A DNA stretch of 64,000 nt. It comes from Acanthosoma haemorrhoidale (taxonomy: Eukaryota; Arthropoda; Insecta; Hemiptera; Acanthosomatidae). Positions 45,701-54,828 of the stretch are shown here, piece after piece. A model generated the notes under the pieces. It worked only from the letters and a program-made list of their open reading frames with translations, was not told the origin of the DNA and made no database searches. The translations under genes and the position numbers were made by a program. Position 1 is the first letter of the stretch. Every line of letters begins with the position of its first letter. The stretch covers positions 38,015,841-38,079,840 of the forward strand of contig OV884009.1 of the NCBI GenBank assembly GCA_930367205.1, read 5' to 3'.

Positions 45701-48700
45701 GATTTTCTAAATGTACAGTACATATGTAAAAAAAAATGTATTTACACGTTAAAAAAGTCTGTGATTTTCTTCTGCTACTTCTTATGCAGGCAGTCTGTCA
45801 TTGCTTGTTCTTGAATCCCTTTTAACATCAAAATGTTTGAAAAATCTAACTCTCTCTCTTCGCACCAACGAAGCAAAGTTTTGGTTGCTGATAACGCTTC
45901 ATCACAGCTTACAGTGAAGTTTTTCTCCGGCACTGCCTCCTTGATCATTTCGTCATCCACTGTTACGACTTCCTGGATTATTTCTGCGTCTGTCACATCA
46001 GTAGCAAGGTTGTCTTCAATAATCCATCTCTTGAACTCTTCAATTGATGCTGGCGCAATTTCCACTTCGTTACAAATTTCATGTGCAGCCTCTAAAATAG
46101 ATTCATAATCATTGGATGCAGAGTTGCATGTTGAAAGATGTGGGTTATTAGGCCAAATATTCTTCCAAGATTTTATCAGGGTTGTGCTTTTTAGTTGCTG
46201 CCAAGCAAATGCGGCGTTCAAAATCGCATCCTTAATGTTGAAGGATTTCAAAATTGCTGCAATGTCATCATTAGGTTGACTGACAACATCCATTAAAAGG
46301 GGGTTTTTGTAATGTGCCTTGAGAGTCTTTATGACGTTTTGGTCCATTGGCTGGATCAAAGCGGTCGTGTTTTTTGGTAAGTACATTACCTCAATGTACC
46401 CATTGGCAGTTTTAACTTTTAATTCATCCTTGTCAGGGTGTCCGGGTGCGTTGTCAAGCAACAGAAGGGCTTTCACTGGTAACTTCTTATTTCTTAAATC
46501 TTGCTTAACTGTGGGATAAAGCTGTTAGTGTACCAATCATGAAAAACTTCTTTGGTGACCCATGCACGGCTTTGAGCAATGTAGATTACTGGTAGAGATT
46601 CGAGCTTTACATTTTTCAATTCACGAGGGTTCTTTGATTTACCAACAACAAGCAGTTTTAACTTATGAGTTCCTGACGCATTCGCACATACCATCAGGGT
46701 GATTCGTTCTTTTTGTAATTTTCTTCCAGAAACTTTTTTTTCCTCTTCAGTAACAAATGTTTTCGTTGGGAGCTGACGCCAATTTAAGCCGGTTTCATCG
46801 GCGTTATAAATTTGTTCAGGAACTAGGCCAAGTACATTGATTTTTGTGTCCAACTTTCCGATGAATTCCTGGATTTCAGATTCGTTAGCAGACACTTTTT
46901 TGCCACTCATCTGCATAAATCTTATACCATGACATTTCTTGAAGTTTTCAAACCACCCGTGACTAGCGCGAAAGTCAGTTTTCTTTGTGATTTCTTGATA
47001 AAAAAACTGGGCTTTTTGTTTCAAATTGTCTCCTGAAATAGGTGCATTCCGGTTCCGTTGCTGTTTAAACCGAATAAAAAGAGCGTCTTCGACCTCGGGT
47101 AACTCGCTAGTCCTAAGAGTTTTTCTGTTCATGGGTTCATCTTCAACAGACTTCATGAATTTTTCAATTTTTTCCCTATTTTTCACAATATCGTAGACAG
47201 TAGGTCGTCCGATGTCATACACTTTAGATATTGCACTCGGAGTTTCACCACGGTCTATTCGTTTAATAATTTCCCATTTTTCAGATAAATTTAATGTTTT
47301 ATGTTTACGTTTCACACTTGTGCTTGCCATTTCTAAACTGTCACTACACGCACAAAGCAAACAGTAAATACAGTCAGCAGTAATACTGAACGTCCGATCT
47401 ACACGACAACTGCGTACTGTACTGATCTGTCCCTGCGAAATGAGTGTATAGAGCGGAGGGGGAGATTCATGTCGGTGCAGGCTTGTATGTATTGTTCCAA
47501 GAATTGTTTACAAAACAAACAGCCGGTAAGACCTACTGGCGGCGCGTCGGACTACCGAGTACGTCGGATTAAAAAGTGTCGGATTATCGAGGGACAACTG
47601 TAATTAAATAAAAGCAATCTTTAGGATAAATTAGTGTGTCAATGATTCATTTATACACCGATTAATCCATCGTAATTGAAACATTTAAATTAGACTGGTA
47701 AAAGCATGAAAGAAGTAAACAAATTGGAATTCTAGGATGGTGTTATGTTGCCCAGAGTCGCCAAGTACCAGTTGTATCAGATAATGAAAATATTGTGTTG
47801 GGTGCATGGCATCTCCCATATTGATTGTTAGGCAAGCAAAAGATCGATGACTAACAGCTAACTAGAAGATGCCAGGCATGAAATCAAAATTACCATTCTT
47901 ACCTTCATTTACATACACTAAATAAACGTCTTCCCCAAAGCCCAAAACAATCACAGCACTGTGCAGTACCTCCCATTTGGGGAACTTTGTTTTGAGCAGT
48001 TGGATGAGGGTTGTGTAGGGGAACTGCCTAACCATATGCCTTGTGGCCGACTGCAGCAGTCAACATTACTCAATTAGAAAGAAATGCAATGAACATTCTC
48101 ACAAAAAGCACCATCCATTCCACGTATTGGACAAATCCAGTTACCTCAGGCTTATGGAGTCTTTTCTTGCACACTCTGCCAAAGAATGAACAGAGGCAAA
48201 TTCGCACAAACATCACTAGTCACCTAACCCACGCCAAATTACCATATGACTTGCACTTCCAACTCCGTCCATGCAAAATTAGGGGACCCAACTTATTAGA
48301 AGTCCTAATAGCTTGGTATAGTCCCATGGGCTAGTTAAATGACCACTTCCTTGTTGGTCCCAGGCTCCAAAGGGATATCATCACCTTTAGGATATTTTTA
48401 GCAGTTTTGGTAGCTGATGTCACGAAGGCGTGAATAGCCGAGGCCCCCGAGGAAAAACCGTTTCAGTTCATACAATAAACAAAAATACTGCAATGGAACA
48501 GATGGCTATCACTTTGGTGTACACAGCGAAAACACTTTGGTATATCATGCTATCCGGGTTTTGCAACTATTTGCTCAAGAAGTCAGTGCTCCATTCCATT
48601 TGCGGCGAAGTTACTTGAAGAATCTATTTAAGTTCCCTTACTCAACAAAAGGAATTCATTGATCTTCTTAAATGAGGTGGCTTTGTGCTCAGTAAATGGG

Positions 48701-51700
48701 CAGAGCGACAGTCCAGTATTCTTAGCGTGTGCCCACGACACGATCTTTCACTTTCTGGCAATGAGGATGTTTGGTGCAACTTCTTTGGATTGGAGTGGTT
48801 CTCTTCTGCTGACATTTCCATCTTCGAGGTGGAGAAACCCACTTCTCCTCTCACAAAATAGGACATTTTTTTCACAATAGCTTACATATATGATACTCAT
48901 GGTTTTCTTGTGACAGTCATGTGAGACACTTGGTGCTTTAGATGTCAACATGCTCCAGCAGAAATTGAAACAGCTGGTCTTTGTTAGCTAATGAACTCCG
49001 TGCTTTACCGCAGTATTTGCTGCCAGTGACAAGCTGCAGCAGGTGTACATAAGACTCAACGGTTTCAGAAACCTTATAATTTTTATTTTGACTTTCGTTA
49101 CTCCACGTTTAATAAGTGAATACTCTTCCTTTTTTTATGTCATCTCTAGCCACTTCTTTAAAGGACAATTTTTTTTCGTTTTTTTCAAATATCTCACAAA
49201 TTAATAATTTTAACATAAAGTACTCAATAAACAAAATTACCTATGAAAATGTTCCTATTCATTTTTTTCCATGAATCAATGGTTTAGGATAACGGTTAAA
49301 AAACAGGTATTTTTTATCAACAATATCGAACAAAGTAAAAGATTTTTAATAAATACTAATATAGTAGTAATACTAATTAAGTGAAAATGTAGTTGTGTGC
49401 ACATAACATAGAAGGAGATAACCACATCAGTAACTACTACATACACATGAGCAAGAATTAAGTATTTTGTTTACACACGGGTACCCCCTACCCCTTTGTC
49501 TTGAACTTCGATGATTCATCCTCCTGGCTAACTATATCAGAAGAACAACTATCGAAGCAAGGTTAACTTAAAATATGGTGAGCATGTAATTTTCAGCAAC
49601 TTGAAAGCATGAAAAACAGTTGTGTACTTTTGTGAAATTGGCAAAATAATCTTGACTGGAACATGGTATTAATCAAGATGTTAGGATAAAAGAGAAGACT
49701 GGTTAAGAATTCTACAAACTGCTCCTGCTATAATAGGAGACTATGTCCAATCGCAGACATACGAAACTAACATTTACCAACCAACTGACAATTTATTTGA
49801 CTGAAGAGATAGTTAATCACTGCAATTTGACCTTTATATCCACTATCCTGCACAGTCTTGCTCTATTTATTCACAGAAAGTGTGGTTCTAGAAATTTACG
49901 AATCTACTGGCAGGTTTGGGATTCGGTGCTTCATATTATGATGCTCAACAGCTTGAGCTATCAACTGTGTACCACCCTAAGCAACCTACATCCCCAGAGA
50001 CATTTAACCGTCTGTGTTTGACAACACAGATTTTAATGTTTCCACTCTTGATGGCTTTAATACCATTCATAGTATGGGAGGCAACAAATGCATTACATCA
50101 ACACAAGCTTTTCTCCCAGCGAGAGATAGCGAAAAATTGAAATAAGCTCCCTCTGGTGAAGAAATTGCCAAACTAGGAGTTTTTGAAATGTTATCACATG
50201 AGAACATAGGCAAGAGGGATTTTAAGCAGATAGTTGTTAAGGAAGTAAACAAGCTGAATCCTATTCCATCTGATAAATTTATACCGAGCTTGCCAGATGT
50301 ATTATGGATGTGGTAAATGGCTCTTATCACAGAACATGTCAAAAGCAAAAGGTATTCCAGAATGGAAGGGTTTCATGTATATTATTTGTGAATTAGTGAA
50401 TACTGAAAAAAGTGCTGTGAAATTTCTACCATTCATTAATGCCCCACCTAGTAACCACAAAATGGTGTTCTGCAATATACTGCAGATTGCAAAAAATAAG
50501 GTAGAAAAACAAATGTGATTTACACAGGCAAATCAACCTTGGTATAAATTTTTCCAAAACAACCCATCAAGATGAGAGAAGTTTCTGATGTCTTTTATAA
50601 CCTTCATCAACACCACACAATGTTTCTCAAGGTGGTGAAAAGATGTTCATTACAATCTATAGAGCCCTTGCCAATGAACATGATCTGAACAACTTCTGAT
50701 ATTTTTCATTTCTTCAGTCACCGACTAAGCTGAAGAAAGATCTTGCATCACTACCTACAACAAAAGCCTCAGCAGTTTAACATCATTCAGGGTGTATTTA
50801 CAAGTCCAAAAGTAGCTTAATAACCACTTGTCACCAGAGCAGTGGGAGTGGGCCTAAGAGATGATAAATCATTGTATCTACTTACAACAAAGGACCCAAT
50901 CGCTCCTGACACAATCGAACAATCCATTTTTTGTTGCTGTTAAACTGGGTGTGGTGGAATAGAATAGAATAAAAAAAAAATGTATTCCGAGATAAAGTGC
51001 CCATTATGGCATTAATGTTCAGATGACAAATTCACATCTGACAAATAAAAAGGACCTCATACTTCATAAAAGACATCATAATAAAAAAATAAAACAAAAA
51101 CAAAATAGTAATGAAAATGTAAAATAAAGAGTTAACCTCTATAGGAATAATAACAATTATGAAATAAAAAATAATTATTTAAGTTTTTTTAGTAAAAAGT
51201 CCCAATGACAAATCTAACAAAGCAATGGCGATTCGCTTCAACCTGCCCTCAAATCCCACCAAGAGGCCCCCATACACCACACAGCCACAGTCAAAGTGAG
51301 GGAAAATGAGTGAGGAAACAAAGAGTGGACATGCAGGCTGGGGGAGCAGATGGCGAGAGCAATGTAATAGTTTTAGGATACCTATTGACCGACAGAAAAT
51401 TTGCGTCGAAGGTGTGAATACTGGAAAGCTGGGATTCCATACTCACCTGTTTGTGGCAACTGGCGTGGAACATGTACCAACGGTTCACCTCTCAAAGATG
51501 AAGTGTTGGTTGGACATTGATTTTGGGGAGGAAGAATAAAATTAACTTTGATGATAATAGGATACTGCTCTGTAAACAAAATACTTGATTCATGCTCATG
51601 AGTATACAGTAGCTCTGATGCGGCTATATGCTTCTGTGTTATATGTATACAACATTTTTCACTTTACTAGTATAGCTGTATTTATTAAACGTCTTATGCT

Positions 51701-54700
51701 TTTAAAGTTCAATAACAATGTTTTCATTTTTTTTTTTCATGAATAAACCGCTTTAACAAAAATTGTGAAAATGCTGTTTTTTAATGCTCAGTGTCTCCAA
51801 AACCATTGACAACAGAAACAATGAATAGGAACATTTTTATAGGCAATTTTATTTATAGAGTACTGTTTGCTAAAATCACCAGTTTGGAAAATATTTGAAA
51901 AAATCAGAAAAAATTTACCTTTAAACCAGCGGAGCCTCCCCCCACCCTCAAATATATTTAGTGTATTACAAAACACTTCTCCCAACAGCTGTAACAAATT
52001 TCACATAATTTTTTTTTTCCTTTGTCTCCAAGAGTAATTTACAACAACCCTGTCTTCTGTGAATTTTTAATTATGTGTAGGGCTCTGTAGTAGAGCACCT
52101 GAACGGAAATCAGAAAGCCCCATGATTAAATCACAGCAATAGGATTTTTTTTCTATTCCAATAAAAGTTTGATTAATACACAAAAAAAAATACCTTTAAC
52201 ATTTTTTGGTACGGTTTGAGAGGAATAACTTTTTATATCAGGAGGAGCTGCTTCTGACCCTATAATATTAGTAGTACTGAATTTAATTGTGTTTCCAAAG
52301 TGAAAATTTGGGCAGTTTTCGATCGTAATGTTATTTCCACCACCTATTAGAAAAGAAAAAAATCTCACATTAAAAGAATAAAAATACATTTTCATAAGAT
52401 GTAAACATTTTTTATACATTGAATGATTAAACAATAATAGTTATTATAAATTAGGAGGATAATTTTAAACATGTAACCACACTCAGTTATAAATATTTGT
52501 TCGTAGGGATTGGTTTAGGTTATGTTGAAAATGATAAGAATGGCTATTAGCAGTTTTAAGGAGAAATATATAAACTTATATATATATGCTATAAGTTGAT
52601 CCCCAAAGATAGATGCGTAATATTGATAATAATGGGTGAAAGATAATAATAAAAAAATATTAGACAATAAATTTTTTTTAAGTAATAGGGCCTATTATTC
52701 AACTTCATTTCATGACCAAAACAGTATAATTTAATAGTTTGAATTATTCTATTCTGTTGGGAAAATCCAACAGGAGTTTCCTCATCAATAACTGTATGGT
52801 ATGATATTGTTGGAAATATACCTTTGTTAGCATTACATATAATATAATCTCAATTTATAAGTAATATTACCTCAGAGAGCTGGTCTCAAGTATGTAAATA
52901 ACAAAAGAGAAAAATGTAAGGTTATTTATTGACAGCAAAATAAATTTTAAAATGCATTTAACTTTCTGCTTTGAAACATCATGTTATCAGGTTATGTTTC
53001 AGATCTGGAGGTATGATACCAAAGCAAATCACCACGTCCTTTCTCGAAATTGAGGACAATGTCAAAAAAGTTGGGAGTCTATAATAATTGACTCAAGGCA
53101 GCATCTATGGCCAATGAAACCAAGGGTCATTAAATGACCTAAAAGGTACTAAAGTGATAGCTCATTAATATTCTCAAGGACACTATAGTCAAAGCTATAG
53201 TACCTTATTGGAAGGAAGAAGGAAAAGAAAACAAAAAAAGACTTGTCAAATACTGATAAGTATGCTGACACTGTTTGGGCTCCATAGAGTTCTCGATTAG
53301 ACTTAATTTTTGTTTGAGAGGATTTCAGCAGTATTTTATTATTATTATTATCTTTTTTTTTATGGTAATGAGATGAGTGGAAAATTTTAAAATTGTAAAT
53401 TTCTTTTTTTTTCTTTATCTTCTGATTCTTTTGGCTAGAGAAAATTAGGAAAAGTGTATGTAAATATTGTATACACGTCATACATACATTATATACGTCA
53501 TTGTTTACTTCAAGTTTAGACTTCTCGGCCTATCTCATCTACGGATCTCTCCATGCCCATCGCCGCCCTGCGGTTGACTATACGCACTCTTCTCCAAAAC
53601 ATCGTAACGCGACTATAAACTTTTCTTCATTATTTATTATATTTATATTTACTAACAAGCAGGCCTGGTTAAATTAACTGTTAAATTGCTGATCAGTTAT
53701 TTTTTTTGTTTTGAATAAAATAAATAGTTATTTATATATTATTTTTGGTACTTTGTTTAATGTTTATGCCTTACTGTTAACAATTTTGTAACGCTAACCG
53801 ACTCAATCCAACATCCAGCTTCTCACGACGTAACTGGCGCAATTTTCTGGCGTTTGGGGAATTTTTGATTCTCAAGAGCCCTAGCGTGAACAGACACAAT
53901 AATCTAACCATGATAGACAGCACTAAACAAAAACAATAAAGTATTTATCTTCATAGTGTTTACTATTTTTTTCAATATTTACCATTTCATAAAAGGTTAG
54001 GAGTTTATTAAATTTTTATGAATTAAATTAATTTTGTTTGTGAATAATTTCATTGATTTGATCACCTATTATCTCTAAACAAAATAAGTTTAAAAAAAAA
54101 GGGGGTAGCTGATAATGAAAGAGCTTCAAGTTGTGTACTAGTAGCTCAAAATCCATTAAACATATAAGTTTTTTTCTATAACTTTAGATGCACAAGTATT
54201 TTTGGACCGAGTGTATTTTAAATAAAATTTCATGACAACATTCTAATAACCGTGCAAAGCATAAAATTGTACTATCCTTGAACATTTTTCACCATGAAAT
54301 TCAAAATTCATGAATGAAATGAAAAATCAATTTTATTTTGTGACGTAAGGAGAAGAATAAGGAGGAAACAAGAAGAGTGGCAAAGGAGATGACAGAATCG
54401 GTTGAACAGTTTAAAGGTGGATAAGGAACGTTCAGCGATTTGGGACATATATTCATTCCATGTTAGGGATTGATCTAAGATCAGACCAAGGTTTTAGACA
54501 GATGAGGAGTATAACATAGGACTAGACTTGATGTAAAAAGTAGTTAAGTTTTTTATCCATGATCAAATGGTGATTCTATTAAATTTCATATAGCAGTCAT
54601 GAAAATAATCCAAAAAGAAGAAACAATTATATGATTGATTATTAATTAATACATACATTCCAATCATGATCAAAACTTACCAAGCAGCCCTTCATTTGGG

Positions 54701-54798
54701 TTTCCAGTTATATTTGGTTCAGGCTTGACTTTATGTCTTTTATTTTTTCCTTTAAAAGGGATTGAATCAGACGATACTTTACGAAAGAAAGATTTCAT
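42661..54798 (-). CDS. imd: IMD-like death-domain adaptor (four coding exons)
   Basis: Predicted cytoplasmic adaptor of the Imd NF-kB immune pathway, linking peptidoglycan receptors to FADD and DREDD. Exons in transcript order: 54798-54681, 52343-52194, 44988-44852, 42798-42661. Lengths 118, 150, 137 and 138 nt join in phase into 543 nt, 180 aa. The N-terminus is basic (MKSFFRKVSSDSIPFKGKNK). Residues 45-57 read ITIENCPNFHFGN, matching the cryptic RHIM pattern of insect Imd-pathway proteins. Residues 70-75 (EAAPPD) resemble an IAP-binding motif but without the usual preceding Asp. Residues about 93-178 form a helical death domain ending in SWKKAKTREATVGLLLRALW. An in-frame TAA upstream fixes the start. 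No signal peptide or membrane segment. Other RHIM or death-domain proteins are the alternative, but the combination points to IMD. Confidence 0.78.
43168..44265 (+). pseudogene. Tigger-like transposase pseudogene, catalytic core deleted
   Basis: From ATG at 43168: MSAEIIEIPEKLVRKRISLD plus KIRILDKLKSS and QESTVQTMRQN (CENP-B/pogo-type HTH). Later come FYRFKRFTLRNMKIFGDCAS, YNVD plus KMPDRTYI (first catalytic Asp block) and CSNTAGEHITKPMLINHTLN. Then, from about 44025, TLNTCWKKLRPDVII and GEGFVNMNEADIGELI, the characteristic Tigger C-terminus. The LLLDNAPGH and QPMDQ blocks with the second and third Asp are absent, so this is an internal deletion derivative with many stops. Confidence 0.82.
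44353..44649 (+). other. Open stretch at the 3' end of the decayed Tigger
   Basis: 98-codon open frame (MLETHFMKIYPAKEHFMEFK...), lying after the Tigger C-terminal block and inside the same element. No domain recognised; probably transposon sequence that happens to be open, not a host gene. Confidence 0.35.
44852..44988 (-). CDS. imd: imd exon, first half of the death domain
   Basis: 137 nt coding residues 91-135 (split Glu90). ISEVTIEHFELVSLKINDVK then KKKLDLTEDQFQSSVDELQ: alternating hydrophobic positions fit the first helices of a death domain. Acceptor atttttcag at 44989; donor gtatat at 44851. Contains a run of ten A in coding sense within the LKKKL codons. Confidence 0.75.
45402..45424 (+). 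repeat. Left TIR of the Tigger element
   Basis: 23 bp identical to the reverse complement of 47578-47600; preceded by target TA at 45400-45401. Confidence 0.95.
45641..45770. repeat. Tandem duplication in the Tigger 3' UTR
   Basis: Two units (45641-45708 and 45712-45770) share TGTACAGT, ACATATGTAAAAAAAA, TTTACACGTTAAAAAAGTCT and GATTTTCT; the second unit lacks about 9 bp. It lies just after the transposase stop codon. Confidence 0.88.
45775..46510 (-). pseudogene. Tigger transposase, C-terminal part (after the frameshift)
   Basis: Continues the same protein in another frame: KKLPVKALLLLDNAPGHP (second catalytic Asp), LPKNTTALIQPMDQNVIKTL (third Asp), KSWKNIWPNN and a C-terminal acidic and helical region to the stop at 45775. 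All three catalytic acidic residues exist across the two parts; one single-base indel between them is the only lesion seen. Confidence 0.9.
46494..47330 (-). pseudogene. Tigger transposase, N-terminal part (before the frameshift)
   Basis: ATG at 47330 (MASTSVKRKHKTLNLSEKWE) begins a CENP-B-type HTH (IIKRIDRGETPSAISKVYDI, then GRPTVYDIVKN). A second HTH follows, with GWFENFKKCHGIRF. The DDE domain starts with YNADETGLNW (first catalytic Asp), CANASGTHKLKLLVVGKSKN, and AWVTKEVFHDWYTNSFIPQ. The frame runs out at a TAA (46494) just after a one-base shift near 46510. An in-frame ATG 30 bases upstream is possible but adds residues not expected for the family. Confidence 0.9.
47578..47600 (-). repeat. 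Right TIR of the Tigger element
   Basis: 23 bp, perfect inverted copy of 45402-45424; followed by target TA at 47601-47602. Confidence 0.95.
49700..50620 (+). pseudogene. Remnant of an uncharacterised multi-copy arthropod protein family
   Basis: About 50005-50120 reads VFDNTDFNVSTLDGFNTIHS plus MGGNKCITSTQAFLPARDS; about 50180-50280 reads FEMLSHENIGKRDFKQIVVK; 50360-50515 reads GIPEWKGFMYIICELVNTEK plus FLPFINAPPSNHKMVF, then after a stop ANQPWYKFF. From memory these blocks recur in many hypothetical arthropod proteins that look transposon-derived, but I cannot name the family or its activity. Interrupted by stops and frameshifts. Confidence 0.5.
50950..51330 (-). mobile_element. CR1-like retrotransposon 3' end with (TATTC)n tail
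   Basis: The minus strand reads, across one frame change, FDCGCVVYGGLLVGFEGRLK-like text and KRIAIALLDLSLGLF (the FPHFDY...VYG.L...L..KL region downstream of the RT core). A 3' UTR follows and then a short tail of pentamer repeats, TATTCTATTCTATTC, at about 50957-50971. Pentamer-type tails are usual for CR1/L2-like elements. 5'-truncated and dead. Confidence 0.65.
52194..52343 (-). CDS. imd: imd exon with cryptic RHIM-like motif
   Basis: 150 nt, phase 1 on both sides. It codes residues 41-89, with ITIENCPNFHFGN (I-x-I-x-N-C/S-x-x-F-H-F-G-N) followed by EAAPPDIKSYSSQTVPKNVK. Acceptor tctaatag at 52344; donor gtattttt at 52193, weaker than the other donors. Such motifs form amyloid-like contacts between PGRP receptors and IMD in flies. 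Confidence 0.75.
52344..54680 (-). other. imd intron 1
   Basis: 2337 bp between the first two coding exons. Holds a CR1-like RT fragment at about 54340-54600. The rest is AT-rich with no recognised feature; the less AT-rich patches at 53515-53600 and 53800-53890 matched nothing convincingly. Confidence 0.7.
54340..54600 (-). mobile_element. CR1-like non-LTR RT fragment
   Basis: The minus strand reads, with a frame change, LDQSLTWNEYMSQIAERSLS plus TFKLFNRFCHLL, matching the block L.WN.HI..I....S...L.R. downstream of the YADD box, as at 14.6 kb and 63.6 kb. No more of the element is attached. Confidence 0.72.
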
Positions 54799-54826
54799 CA
54801 CTAACACTAAGTTACAAAATTAATAC
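54681..54826 (-). CDS. imd: imd exon with start codon (CDS 54681-54798)
   Basis: ATG at 54798-54796, 39 codons plus one base, donor gtaagt at 54680. Bases 54799-54826 are 5' UTR with an in-frame TAA eight codons upstream, preceded by acceptor tatttccag at 54827, so at least one further upstream non-coding exon exists. Protein MKSFFRKVSSDSIPFKGKNK, ending ...NPNEGLL. Confidence 0.75.
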
Positions 54827-54828
54827 CT

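Larger units (their letters stand above)
45402..47600 (-). mobile_element. Tigger (pogo group) DNA transposon, nearly intact
   Basis: 2199 bp in imd intron 2, in the same orientation as imd. Perfect 23-bp TIRs (45402-45424 and 47578-47600, starting CAGTTGTCCCTCGATAATCC) are flanked by TA (45400-45401 and 47601-47602). It carries one transposase gene split by a single frameshift. The subterminal sequences GTGTCGGATTACCGA (left) and GCGTCGGACTACCGA (right) are in direct, not inverted, orientation. Perfect TIRs and one lesion suggest a fairly recent insertion. Confidence 0.95.
44989..52193 (-). other. imd intron 2 (7.2 kb)
   Basis: Contains the Tigger element (45402-47600), a remnant of an uncharacterised repetitive protein family (about 49700-50620) and a CR1-like tail (50950-51330). 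The stretches 44989-45400, 47603-49690 and 51600-52193 hold nothing I can name. 48041-48334 is open (98 codons) but without a recognisable domain. Confidence 0.7.

Noticed and set aside
48041..48334. 98-codon plus-strand frame as a host gene
   Set aside because: No domain, lies in an imd intron near a repeat-family relic, and shows no exon-like boundaries.
53149..53481. 110-codon minus-strand frame in imd intron 1
   Set aside because: Dominated by Lys/Asn/Ile runs from AT-rich repeats; no splice-site or domain support.
53530..53555. CTTCTCGGCC resembling the 5' end of U2 snRNA
   Set aside because: Only about 10 bases match; the following sequence does not continue as U2.
53835..53870. TAACTGGCGCAATTTTC resembling an LTR end plus primer-binding site
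   Set aside because: No LTR copy or gag/pol sequence found on either side; the match is too short.
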